Assembly (NCBI GenBank): GCA_964059195.1
Contig: CAXKWD010000007.1
Coordinates: 61,070,705 to 61,134,704, forward strand
Direction of reading: 5' to 3'
DNA length: 64,000 bases
Origin: Ectobius pallidus
Lineage: Eukaryota > Arthropoda > Insecta > Blattodea > Ectobiidae
Under the pieces are notes generated by a model. The model searched no databases and was not told where the DNA came from. It saw only the letters and a program-made list of their open reading frames with translations. Made by a program: the position numbers and the translations under genes. How positions within the stretch are numbered: the first letter of the stretch is position 1; every line of letters begins with the position of its first letter. Below are positions 44,800-54,858 of this stretch, piece by piece.

Positions 44800-45280
44800 C
44801 AAAAATCTTTAAATTTATAACGGCTCTTCAACCAGAGTCTTAATACAAAAACATTCTGTAGAGCGCAGTTCAATTCTTGTCTGGGATGAAATAGGCACTT
44901 CGCTTTACAAACTCGTATCTTGCTCAGTTTTGGAATACCATCATCATCCAGGTTTATGACTGGTCTTTGTAACACACCTTCAAAAAATTTCACTTTCTCA
45001 AGTCCTTTAGATTAAAGTTTGTTATCATACTGCAACACGCTCTCCAACACAGGCTTCAAGTCGTCGTAAGGTAAGTACCCGCTTTCCCACGGTATTCCAT
45101 GGATTATGATTCTATATACCGTTGAGATTTCACATCAGGTATTACACCTACCGGTGGACACAATACGAAATGTAACATTCGTCCATCATGAGATAACACT
45201 GCTACTTCTTTAGCCACGAATTCTTTGCAAGTAGACTGATAGCCTTGAACATCCAATGTGACAAAGTTTTCATACGACAT
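44800..45280 (-). pseudogene. Polinton-associated nuclease-like gene, decayed
   Basis: The minus strand starts YENFVTLDVQGYQS (the D-x-E position is D-x-Q), continues with KEFVAKEVAVLSHDGRMLHF and FVLCPP, then in shifted frames reads a G-x-x-P-Y block and the C-terminal part (KVKFFEGVLQRPVINLDDDG, LNCALQNVF). It parallels 38111-38672. Several frameshifts and stops are present. It follows the capsid gene in the same orientation. Confidence 0.5.
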
Positions 45281-46190
45281 TGGTAATAATGTTGGTAAGA
45301 GCAGTATACTCTACGCAACGATCGTGCAGGATTAAACAGTAAGCCTTTGTATTTGCTGGGATATTGTTTGTAGCAGAAATTTCAACTCTCGTAGTGCAGG
45401 CTCCAGATTTAAGATCCTCGTTCTGCTTGGTGCAGTCCACCACGAAGAATGGTGTATGTTTTATGAAATCGCTCCATTTAAGCATTGGTGATGGGGAACG
45501 CTCGTAGCACGAATCTTGAAATCTGGCATACATCTCATACAGTAAACGATCAGCACCATTGGTAGTGTGTACACCGAAAGAATGGTAGGGATACTTTTTA
45601 TCATTTAAATATACGGACACGTCCCGTACATCACCTAAATCAAATTTTGAGCCGTCTGCATCGGGTTTGCTTCTATCAGTCTGAAATGCTACGATAACCA
45701 TTCTAGGCTTTTGCAGCTGAGGGGAAGTTGTTACATTCCATGAAACGTTGATTGCTTGTGGTAAAGATGGATGTTCGTACAAATGCCAGCTTCTGAAATA
45801 GATCGGTAGCGATCGATCGCTTTCCAACGTTTTTAACAGTTTCAAGCGTTCAACGTCTGATACTTTAAGCATCGGAACAATCCATTCTATATCTGTGACT
45901 TTAATTTTACTAATGGCCCCCTTGGTGACGTGCATAGTGTTTTTAGCTCTCATCATAACGAGTTCTAGTTTGCAGTTTAACATATTTTTTTTTTATAATC
46001 CAGATTTTACAATTTCTTCAACGGCATCAGTACTGGGGTGTACCCACCCCGCGTTCTGCAGTCTGTCACAATCCGATTTATTATATGAGCAAATACCTTT
46101 CAGCAAGCTCGTAATACCTGGATTTCTAGTACGATCCACAGTCTCTCCATGAATATTGAGCGTTATTTCATCGAATAAATACATAAAGCG
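45270..46190 (-). pseudogene. Double-jelly-roll capsid-type protein, broken
   Basis: Two minus-strand segments: 45993-46184 (FDEITLNIHGETVDRTRNPG) and 45270-45983 (IEWIVPMLKVSDVERLKLLK, FRSWHLYEHPSLP, LYEMYARFQDSCYE, CLILHDRCVEYTALT). They match the double-jelly-roll-like proteins carried by insect Polinton/adintovirus-type elements, which build the main shell. The segments are separated by a frame break at a ten-base A-run (T-run on +), and sequence expected between them seems to be missing. Confidence 0.65.
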
Positions 46191-46486
46191 TTATTCACAA
46201 CTTTTCCGCCGTACTCGGCATCTTTGTCGGTTTTTATGGCGAGCGCAACATATTCTGAAATATCGCGAATCTCGTACGTCCCTTTAGGAATGGTGATGGT
46301 ATGTTTCTGATCGCCCATTATAAACACCAACGAATTGTTGTTCTCTGTAACGTTTGGAATAGAGTTGTAGGCTTCGAGTCTCAACATCGCAATCTCGTAG
46401 TCTGCTCCATCTTTCAGCTCGATAGGAGGATAAAACGTGCTGGATAATTCGGACGTGGATCCGCTTAGAGTGAACGTGAGAGTCAT
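46163..46486 (-). pseudogene. Penton-like N-terminal fragment
   Basis: The 107-aa ORF (TFTLSGSTSELSSTFYPPIE, YEIAMLRLEAYNSIPNV, TIPKGTYEIRDISEY) has the N-terminal pattern of a small Polinton capsid (penton/jelly-roll) protein. It is truncated at 46163, where it runs into the double-jelly-roll segment; a deletion has fused the two. The start ATG is well defined. Confidence 0.55.
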
Positions 46487-46562
46487 TTTAACACTTGTAG
46501 TTGGGAGGTATAGACTTTTATAGTAGAAACGCTAAGCAAAGGTGTCCACAAATCTCGGTGTT

Positions 46563-47102
46563 TTATTTTTGATAGCGTGTAAAGTTGTAAAATAGTTTAG
46601 AATTCGGACCAACATAATGTACAATTTCCGCAGGCGGTGGCAAGTCTCCATAGCTATCGAAATATAACGAACTGTCACCGCACTTTTTCAATGCTACCCA
46701 GTGCGTCCCAGGCCCTGAGGCGTCATCGAGATTTATAATGGTTCGTTCCTGATCATACGGTCTGACAGGTAGTTCGTTTTGCATGTACACGCCTCTGAAA
46801 TGGGGAATACACAACTTCTTAGCATATCGCTCCAAGTCGTGGTTCGTTAGGGCCTTTTTTAGACGAATTCCTCTGCCGGATGGATAAGGTTTTAAAAATA
46901 GACCCTTGCCGTCTCTGTGCTGGCGTATGAGCTCGTCGATCCCCTCCTTTCCCAAGGCGATGCTTTCCAACATACGATTAGGTCGTACGTGTTCCCCAAG
47001 CTGTTTCTTATCGTTTTTTGCAGAATTAACAACTTTAGCAATATGTGCACCGGCTCCACCTAAAGCCCCTAACGCAGAAAGACCAGCTAATAGGGGTAAC
47101 AT
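46563..47102 (-). pseudogene. Membrane-active capsid peptide plus adenain-like protease, truncated
   Basis: A 179-aa ORF from the ATG at 47102. Residues 1-24 are hydrophobic and Gly/Ala-rich (LLAGLSALGALGGAGAHIA), like minor virion proteins of adenovirus type. Residues about 95-179 match the adenain-like protease: FRGVYMQNELP, then GPGTHWVALKK with the catalytic His, and YFDSYGDLPPP with the acidic residue. It stops before the catalytic Cys, so the protease is inactive. A two-gene fusion by deletion is likely. It lies directly downstream of the PLA2 ORF. Confidence 0.7.
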
Positions 47103-47125
47103 TTTGTAAAAAGTCTCCAATCTTT

Positions 47126-47575
47126 TTAGGAGACTTCAAAACTTTTCTTTTTCTTGTTCTTTTTCTTTGCCACCACCTTTCTGTATGCAGCCTTCAGTTT
47201 CTGAATTTTATCCAGTCCAGCACCCATTTTAACTTTCCCCTTCATGATTTTTGAAACGGCATAAGCCGCAGCACGCTCTCCAAAGCTTGCGTCGTGTGCC
47301 TTAACACGATTAGATGCTTGTTGTGCCAATTTCAAGTCTGCTATATGTCGATCGTTTATATCCGAACTCTGCGCGTAGCTTATATCGTGTAATTTACAAG
47401 CTTCGTCCAGAGGATTGATTCCTGTATCGCCTCTATTTAATAGTTTTTCTAGTTTGGTACCTGGGCCACAAAATCTATACTTTGGTATGTGTAGTTCCAC
47501 AGGCAGTTTATTAATGAGCGTATTGATCACGCCTTCTCCACGGCGACATTTACATCGTTGTATTCGCGGCGCCAT
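47126..47575 (-). CDS. Phospholipase A2-like virion protein
   Basis: An intact 149-aa ORF with a clear ATG. Residues about 35-95 hold a parvovirus-type phospholipase A2 core: a YRFCGPGT calcium-loop motif and LDEACKLHDISYA with the His-Asp pair. The C-terminal 50 residues are Lys-rich (AKKKNKKKKS). PLA2 domains of this type help virions leave endosomes and occur in parvoviruses and some adintovirus-like elements. It heads the minus-strand capsid cluster. Confidence 0.75.
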   Translation of the reverse strand: MAPRIQRCKCRRGEGVINTLINKLPVELHIPKYRFCGPGTKLEKLLNRGDTGINPLDEACKLHDISYAQSSDINDRHIADLKLAQQASNRVKAHDASFGERAAAYAVSKIMKGKVKMGAGLDKIQKLKAAYRKVVAKKKNKKKKSFEVS

Positions 47576-47656
47576 ACTGACTGCGCCACTTGCACCATCT
47601 TGCTATTTATAGGTATAAAAGCGGTTGCTATTACGCTTAGCCCTGTTATTCTCACC

Positions 47657-48005
47657 ATGAAGTTTGAGAAGCAAAACGTGTCCTTACAAGTCCGACCCAT
47701 AGAGCGGGTGGTTTCGAACCGTGAACGCAAACATAGCATATTACTACCCGACAGCATCCGGTATGTTGTGTGTGGGCCATCAGGTTCTGGGAAAACAAAC
47801 GTGTTAATAAATATTCTTCTACACCCCAACGGCGTAAAGTTTTCAAATGTTTACATTTTTCAAGATCGTTGTTTCAACCTAAATATAAAATGCTTGAAGA
47901 AATTTTAGCCAGAGTTCCAGAAATCGGTTATTACAAGTATGAAAGCTGCGGAGACGGTATGCAAGACACCGCCTATAAACCTTCAGACCGCTATGGGAAA
48001 GGAGT
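47657..48005 (+). pseudogene. Packaging ATPase (FtsK/A32-type), N-terminal part
   Basis: From the ATG at 47657 the ORF contains a Walker A motif, YVVCGPSGSGKTNVLI, as in Polinton DNA-packaging ATPases. A one-base shift near 47870 moves to another frame (PKYKMLEEILARVPEIGYYK), and the gene is cut off near 47960, where integrase sequence begins. Walker B is missing. It is on the plus strand, opposite to its neighbours. Confidence 0.75.
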
Positions 48006-48627
48006 ACTATAATTCTAATTTTAAAGCCTTAATGCAGAAATACAACATCAACCATTATTCTACGTACTCTAACGTTAAGGCATGTATTGCTGAACGATTC
48101 ATAAGAACTCATAAAACACATGTACCGTGAATTTTCCGCCACTGGGAGTTATAAGTGGTTAGACATGTTGCAGGAACACATTATACAATACAACGATAGG
48201 GTTCTTTCCACCATTAAAATGAAGCCTAACCATGTCAAGGACGACAGCTTGCTGAAAACTGTGTATCGGTACAAGGAGCCATCTGCGAAGCCAAAGTTTG
48301 TAAAAGGCGACTTTGTAAGAGTTTCAAAACACAGGAAGTTGTTTAAAAAAGGTTACTTACCGTCGTGGACTACGGAGATTTTCAAGGTGCAAAGAGTAAA
48401 ATCCACTTCTCCACCTACTTATCTGCTACAGGATTTGGAAGGCAGCAACATTGAAGGTGCTTTTTATGCTGAGGAATTACAAAAAAACAAAGTATCCAAA
48501 CACTTATTTAATTGAAAAAGTGATACGTCGTAAAGGTGATTTGGTATTGGTCAAATGGGCAGATTTTCCTGCGAGCAAGAATTCGTGGATCCATAAACGT
48601 AATATTGAATACAGATTTCAAGTATAA
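47965..48627 (+). pseudogene. Polinton integrase, C-terminal half with chromodomain
   Basis: Plus strand in three frames. NLQTAMGKEYYNSNF is the segment around the second catalytic Asp of retroviral-type integrases, with Ala where Asp is expected. CIAERFIRT carries the final Glu. 48120-48515 reads the C-terminal domain (LQEHIIQYNDRV, KGDFVRVSKHRKLFKKGYLP). After a one-base change in an A-run near 48488 a chromodomain follows (GDLVLVKWADFPASKNSWI) with a stop at 48627. The N-terminal zinc finger and first Asp are missing. The chromodomain would target chromatin. Confidence 0.8.
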
Positions 48628-48690
48628 TCATGTGTTTTTTATTTACAATTCCTTTGCCTCACAACATACAGCATAGTACATACATTTTTT

Positions 48691-51639
48691 TTACACTTTA
48701 CATTTTTTAGCAGGATGTTCATCTTTCTCTGGAATTTTGTAATGTCCGTGAGCAAGGGTGCCTACGCCATTAGGTAAAATGTGCCGCTTATCATCTGAAG
48801 CACTTAAGGTGACTTTATTCTTGGCAATCCAAAACACGTTATGCTTATATGAGCGTATAGACCTGTTTGACGAGAATGTTGATTGCCCGCTTTGAAGACA
48901 ACCGACATAATCTTCAAATGAGAGTTCTCTCTCCACAACACATTTATTAATTCCTTTCAATTTCTTTATGCTCATATCGTTAAACTTACGGCGTACATCT
49001 TTGCTCTAAGACCTACAAACTCAGTTATAGTATGACCAGCACCTTCGTCTTTGAATTTACCGACCACTCCTTTGTTTTGGGTGGAATACAAGGGGTGTTC
49101 GGGTTGGTAGATGCTTGTATCCAACTCATCTCTCAAATGTAACAGATCACGGTCGAGATTGTCGGATTCTATCCTATAGATATAGCTATCAGTATCCATG
49201 TATAGGAGGCTAATTTTGTTTGCAAAATACTTTCTCATGGTGTCGTAGTGAAAGTCGTACTTTCTGACTTTAGATAATTCCAAGATGGACATGCCTACAT
49301 AGATGGCTTTATCCAAAACGAGTCTAGTCTTGGCAAGGTGAACACCCACAAGGTTTTCGTTATAGATGGTTCTATCCTGAAAGTTTGACTTAGCCACCAA
49401 CTTGGACATTAAGTTTTCATCCGACACACGCCTAAAATCTACCCTTTTTCGTACATTTTCCAAAGTTTTTCCGTAGATTGCATTATTTAGAAGTTTAAAA
49501 AATCCTTCTCGAATTCATTACTGGCACCCCTCCTTTTGGAAGCATTGAACTCGATGAATGGTTTCAACCAACAGCTTTGCTCAAAGCTAATGACACTATG
49601 CATCTTTGTCAATTTCAGTCCGTGTTGCAAAGCCTGTTTAAGCACGGAATAATGTACAATGTAATTTTGTTTTGGTTCAAGCGTGGTGAAAAGTTTCTTG
49701 AATTTACTTCCAGGGGGACATTTCATTTCTGGGCAAAATGGTAGATCTGTATGAGCATCGTGTAGATATTCTGGATATTGCAAATCGACTTCCAGGCCGT
49801 ATCCTAAATTGGAGTCGGCCGGTATGGAGACAATGTCTAGGGACTCTATCTCATTTTTGTCGAGCCAACGGAAATTACCTATAGGTAACGCTTGAGACAC
49901 GGCATAGCCATAGAGGTTATTGGCGTCGACGTAGTAAATGTGAGATTTTTCTACCGACTCGTCATAATACTCACACCGTTCATTGTTTGCCACAGCATAC
50001 CTTTTAACACACTGGCATAAACCTCCACGAATCCCAAGCTCGAACATCTGAACCATATCAATATCATTTAGAATAGGCAGCTTTACCTGTGTAAACTTTA
50101 ACATAGCCGCGCATGCGAACCCCGGAGCAGTACTGTAATAAAGATTATCTAGCCCATATGTATCATGGCACATCTGCCTGAAATTTTCAAAAACATCGGT
50201 TAAGATCAAGACATCTGTTTTTAAATACAAGTCTGAATATTCCCCTAAAGACTTGACCGAAAATGAATTCCAGACATTAACAGTATGAGAGTAGTCTCGA
50301 TCTGAGACACCCGCATTGCTGAGCTTGTTGTAAAACGCCACTTTAGGCGGTAATTTTGTCTCATCTGGAATTTTTGAGCGAGGTGACGTGATCGTAGGGG
50401 AAAACCCCCTTGCAAATCAGTTTGCTACCGAAAACTTTCCGCGTCTCTATGAATTTTTCCTTGGGCAGATTGTTAGCCAATTTTTCTAGGCTCGTGGACA
50501 TGAAGCGAAAAGAATCGATAAATCTTAGTCCCATACCTCCCCGCTTCAGATACGAGGAGGGAATAAATTTTGAAAAAGTAACGTATTTCTCCTGGGTATT
50601 GCATATGACGTTGATACGGTTCTTGTCAAAGCCTAACACTGTCACAATAAAGTGAGCATCGTAATTAGATAAATTATGCAGAACCACCGGGATGAATGAC
50701 TGGTTTCTATAATTGAGGTTACAGTTTCTGTGCGCTGCACTTCTGAACTGTCCGCTCACGTGGCAGTGGTCACGGACTTTGTAATTTTCACCGGTAAAGT
50801 TTCCTTGTTTACAGATATGGCAGATGGTACTGGTCATATACTGGTTGATTTGTTCTGCCGTGAGAGGGATCATGGATTTTATTTCAGAATTTAATATGGC
50901 GTCAATAGCCTTTACGTCTTTTACAAGAGACCTCATAAAATGGGGTCCTGCATTGGGTCCTCTGTATAGCCGCAGATTCGAATGTTCGTCTTCCAAGTCC
51001 TTAATAAAATAGGCATAACTAAAAGGTGTATGTTTCTGGTAATTCTGTGTCCATGATTTTGCAGGTTCGTTTTCACATCCCGAAATCGGTTCTTGTAAGC
51101 ATTCGAAATCTGCATAGATCACAAACCTAATTTTCTGCGAATATTCGTGCTTAGTGAAGCAGAGTTCTAGGTGTTTAGGAAATTGACATTTCACGGGTGA
51201 GAAGGAATTGCATACTGCCAAATGAGCCTCATGTCTCTGGTCAGCAGAATGGGTGCCGTATGCTTGAAAGTGAGCAAAACAACGTTTGCATACTTTGACC
51301 TGACGGTCGTCGGATGTTAAAAAAGTTTTATGAATGCGTCGAAATCAGTAATTAAGACATAATGCGAATTTACGTCATCGCAGACAAATAGCAAATCTCT
51401 ATGGTCTGACAACTCTTTTTCAGCAATCCTTATAGGGTATATTTCCCCATCGTCATCGCAACCAAAAATATTGATCGAAATGTTATTTAATTTAGAAAAT
51501 TTACCCATGTCTTGAAATGTTACTGGAAATTTAACACATGAAAAGTCATATTTATTGTCCAAGTCCGGTCTGTCCAGATAAGACGTCCACAAGTCATTGT
51601 TGTCCTCTACAAATTTTGCCAATATACAATATTTAAAAC
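48691..51639 (-). pseudogene. Protein-primed DNA polymerase B, main part
   Basis: Minus strand, in five frames (51317-51622, 50361-51221, 49487-50341, 48972-49463, 48691-48975). In order: N-terminal part (DVNSHYVLITDF), a zinc-binding segment (KVCKRCF), exonuclease motif I (YADFEC), another Cys/His segment (VRDHCHVSGQFR), exo II (HNLSNYDAHF), exo III (YSDLYLKTDVLIL), motif A (YVDANNLYGYAVS), motif B (LLNNAIYGKT, at a frame break) and motif C (YMDTDSYIY). All catalytic acids are visible. The frame breaks are single-base, in or beside A/T runs; no in-frame nonsense codon was seen. The N-terminus is cut off at 51640 by a Penelope insertion and resumes at 57110. Confidence 0.85.
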
Positions 51640-51651
51640 AAAATTCGTCTT
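51640..51651. repeat. 12-bp target duplication, left
   Basis: aaaattcgtctt, repeated exactly at 57098-57109, brackets the Penelope-like insertion in the polymerase gene. Confidence 0.9.
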
Positions 51652-52402
51652 AGATGTATCAAAGAGGTTTTTAGTCTTATACCCTCAAAATAAAATACTA
51701 AGACGTATGAACAACACAGGAAGTGGGGACAACCTTTTACAATATAACTTATTATAATTATAGTTTGTAAATTATAAATCAATAATTTATTAGTTGATTC
51801 TTACATAGTATGATATAATATGGTGACTTGTAATTAAAGCTAGTAAGATAAAATTCTAAGATTAATATTTCATTGGCTATACATAAAACATCTATATCAT
51901 GTGAGAATATTCCAATGATAGTAAGAATACATTGGCAATATGTAATAATATAGTCAAGAGTTATAAATTTGATCAACTTATATACTTAAGTAATTACATA
52001 TGTGCATAGTCCATATAGTTGAATTAATACATGAGTATCAATATATAGGATCAAGTTTGGATTGTTATAGTTGTTACAATTTCAGATATAATGGTAAATA
52101 AAGGTAAGTAGCAAGAGTAATTCTTGCGCGTAATAACGTTAAAATGTCACATTTAAAATTAAAATTATAAAATGTCTTGAAATTGTGATTAAGAGATGAG
52201 CTTACAAGCATATACTTGTGCGTAGCTATTATGATTATATATTCTATGTTTTTACAATTAACACTTGAATGTCCAATATTCTCATAATTATTGTTCACAT
52301 ATTTATATAAAAAAGCTTGATGTTTCGTGATGATAGGTTATTATAAGATTGTTAAGGTTGTCCTCATTAAAATTGTGTTGTAGATGGTAGTTGTTTTTCT
52401 TA

Positions 52403-52455
52403 GTAGTCAGATATGTACATTTCGGTACAGTATATGTACAATCTTCAGTTTAAAA
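52403..52455 (-). ncRNA. Hammerhead-like motif, left Penelope arm
   Basis: Minus strand: CTGAAGA, stem II TGTAC/GTAC with a mismatch at its base, GAAA, a short ATGTACAT stem III region, then the stem I 3' side. Compared with the other arm it has a mismatch in stem I (A where G pairs C), so it is probably the weaker copy. Confidence 0.5.
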
Positions 52456-52536
52456 AAGAGTAAAATGAAAGAAAATTAATGAAACGATATGAGTATGTTA
52501 GTTGATGGATCAGATAATATTTTTGAAATTAGATAA

Positions 52537-54764
52537 GAATAAGAATAAGAATAAGCCCGTGTCATCCCTTTATGGGCAAGGCCCTCCTGCTGTGATGCAG
52601 GGTGAGCTCACTTTTGAACCTGCCAGGGGAGCTACTCCTGACAGATTGGACTTTCACATTGTGTATTTATTTCCATGCTTGATTTCACTTTCACTTGTCA
52701 CATCTGTTTGTTGAAGTATAGTGTCCGTTATTCATGTCCGGCATGGAGTAGTCGTTTCTCTAACTCTTTCCATGTGCGTCGGCATTTTGCTACTCTGGAC
52801 CACTGGCCACCCGCTATCTTCTTGAATAAATCAGCCCATCGTACCCGCGGCCTTCCGACGGATCTCCTGCCAATCCTTGGGTCCCACATTGTGACTGCCT
52901 GTGTCCATTTTGCTTGGTCCATTCGGCAGAGGTGGCCGCCCCATTTCCATTTCTGTCGAAGTGCAGTCTCTATGATGTCTGTCATTCCTGTCTTACGTCT
53001 AACCTCTTCGCTTCTAATTCTGTCATGCAGGGAGATGTTTGTTATTGTACGTTCCATTTTTCTCTGGCACCTCCTCAACATCGTTTTATCGTTTTCAGTC
53101 ATGGACCAAGTCTGACACCCATATAACAGTACAGGGCTGATGCAGCGTTCTAAGACGAGTCTCTTTGTTGCTAGTGTTTGTTGTTTGTCACCCAGTATAA
53201 ATTTTAGGGCCCAGAATTTCCTCCATGCTTGTGCTATTCTACTCTTGATTTCTTTCGTGCTGGTATTGTGGAAGGATACCGTTTGTCCAAGGTAGATGTA
53301 TTCCTGTACATAGTCCAAGGGGTGGGCATCCACGATAACTGCTGCTTCCTGGTCGTTAGTCATTACTTTCGTCTTGCTAGGGTTCATGTTGAGACCTACT
53401 CTCTTGCTTGCCTCGTTTAGTTCCACCAGTTGTTTTCTGAGTTCTTCTGCTGATTTTGAGAATATTACAATATCATCTTCGAATCTTAAGTGCGTGAGGT
53501 TACGTCCATTTATGTTTATCCCTAACTCATCCCATTCCAGTTCCTTAAACACTTCTTCTAACAGGCTGGTAAAGAGCTTGGGTGAAATTGGGTCGCCCTG
53601 TTTGACGCCTTTCTGGAGTGGAAATTCCTCTCCTTCTTTATCCATTCTGATTTTTGCTGTGGCCTTTGCATATAGCTTGTCCAGGATCCAGATGTATTTG
53701 AGCGGCACTCCTTGTTTATGTAGTCCTAGTAGTACTTGACCTTGGTCCACTGAGTCAAATGCCTTTGTGTAGTCTACAAAGGCTATGTACAGGCTTGTGT
53801 TGAACTCTTGTGCTTTTTCGAGTATTTGGTTCAATGTCTGTAAGTGGTCTGCTGTACTGAATCCTGAGCGGAACCCTGCCTGCTCAGGGGGTTGACTCTC
53901 TTCGAGTATTTTTGTCACTCTTCTGGTCATTATCTTACTGAATATTTTATATAGTGTGGGTGACAGACTTATGGGCCTATAGTTGTTAATGTTGTCCTTA
54001 GGGCCTTTCTTGTGGAGCAGTATAATTGTGCTAGTCTTCCATTCCTGAGGTATTACTTCCGTTCTTAAGATCTTGTTGAATAGTTCGGTGATGGGTTTAG
54101 TTAATTCTTCCTCAGCTAGTTTTAGACACTCATTTGTCAAACCGTCATCTCCTGGCATTTTATCATTCTTTAGTTCACGTATGGTCTTTTGTATCTCGCT
54201 CGTCATCATAGGTGGTACTTCTTCGTCCCTGAGGTTGTTGCTGTCTTTGCTCCATTCATCAGTGGTTAATGCTCTGTCCTTGGAGTAAAGGTTCCTGTAA
54301 AAGTCTCTTGCTGCTTTCATTATTTCTTTCCTTATTGCAGTCCTTCTTCCTGTTGTATCCTTTATACCCAGCATCCATTGCTTCCCTTTCCTCATCTCCT
54401 TCTTTGCTTTCCGGATTGATGATGTACTTTCGATAATTTCTGCTACTTTATTCCTATTGTATGACCTTAAATCTTTCCTTATCTCTCTTTTTGTTACTCT
54501 TTTTAGTTCTGCGTATTCTAATCTATTTTGCTCAGATTCGTCCCTCGTCGCGTGCCTTTCTTCTCTTTGTTTGAGTAGGCTCAGCGTTTTTTCCGTCAAT
54601 TTGGTCCTGGTTTTAGTGCTTGTTGGGGGGTGAGTTGTTTGCTTGGCTGCTGCTACGATGGTGCTTTCTAATCTGTTGTATTTCTCCTGGATGCTCTCTG
54701 CTTCTTCCTCTGGGTTTGCAGCTATGCGTTTCTTAAGCTCTTCTTTATACATCTCCACTGCTAT
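52537..54764 (-). mobile_element. RTE-type LINE, 5'-truncated
   Basis: Inserted in the left Penelope arm: the plus-strand arm at 56160-56215 shows the uninterrupted sequence. It has a short (aagaat)n-type tail at 52535-52555 as in RTE elements. The endonuclease is missing at the 5' side. No target duplication could be found. Confidence 0.8.
52728..54758 (-). CDS. RTE-type reverse transcriptase, open frame
   Basis: A 676-codon open frame without stops. RT landmarks: NDKMPGDDGLTNECLKLA, NYRPISLSPTLYKIFSKIM, EQAGFRSGFSTADH, IAFVDYTKAFDSVD (motif A with Asp), GVKQGDPISPKLF and LRFEDDIVIFS. The catalytic box is FEDD rather than the usual FADD. TYLGQ-type and thumb segments follow, then a C-terminal block (WKWGGHLCRMDQAKWT, GRPRVRWADLF) typical of RTE. 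The start is not real: the upstream endonuclease is truncated. Confidence 0.8.
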   Translation of the reverse strand: MEMYKEELKKRIAANPEEEAESIQEKYNRLESTIVAAAKQTTHPPTSTKTRTKLTEKTLSLLKQREERHATRDESEQNRLEYAELKRVTKREIRKDLRSYNRNKVAEIIESTSSIRKAKKEMRKGKQWMLGIKDTTGRRTAIRKEIMKAARDFYRNLYSKDRALTTDEWSKDSNNLRDEEVPPMMTSEIQKTIRELKNDKMPGDDGLTNECLKLAEEELTKPITELFNKILRTEVIPQEWKTSTIILLHKKGPKDNINNYRPISLSPTLYKIFSKIMTRRVTKILEESQPPEQAGFRSGFSTADHLQTLNQILEKAQEFNTSLYIAFVDYTKAFDSVDQGQVLLGLHKQGVPLKYIWILDKLYAKATAKIRMDKEGEEFPLQKGVKQGDPISPKLFTSLLEEVFKELEWDELGININGRNLTHLRFEDDIVIFSKSAEELRKQLVELNEASKRVGLNMNPSKTKVMTNDQEAAVIVDAHPLDYVQEYIYLGQTVSFHNTSTKEIKSRIAQAWRKFWALKFILGDKQQTLATKRLVLERCISPVLLYGCQTWSMTENDKTMLRRCQRKMERTITNISLHDRIRSEEVRRKTGMTDIIETALRQKWKWGGHLCRMDQAKWTQAVTMWDPRIGRRSVGRPRVRWADLFKKIAGGQWSRVAKCRRTWKELEKRLLHAGHE

Positions 54765-54858
54765 TGTTATGTTATTATTTAAACTAACCTTGTAAGCTTA
54801 GTAGCTATCTGATGGAAGTTGGACTAGTACTACAGTGATTGTGTTGTTGTTGGTGTAT

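Noticed and set aside
53374..53739. Plus-strand 121-aa ORF
   Set aside because: It is the antisense shadow of the RTE reverse transcriptase.
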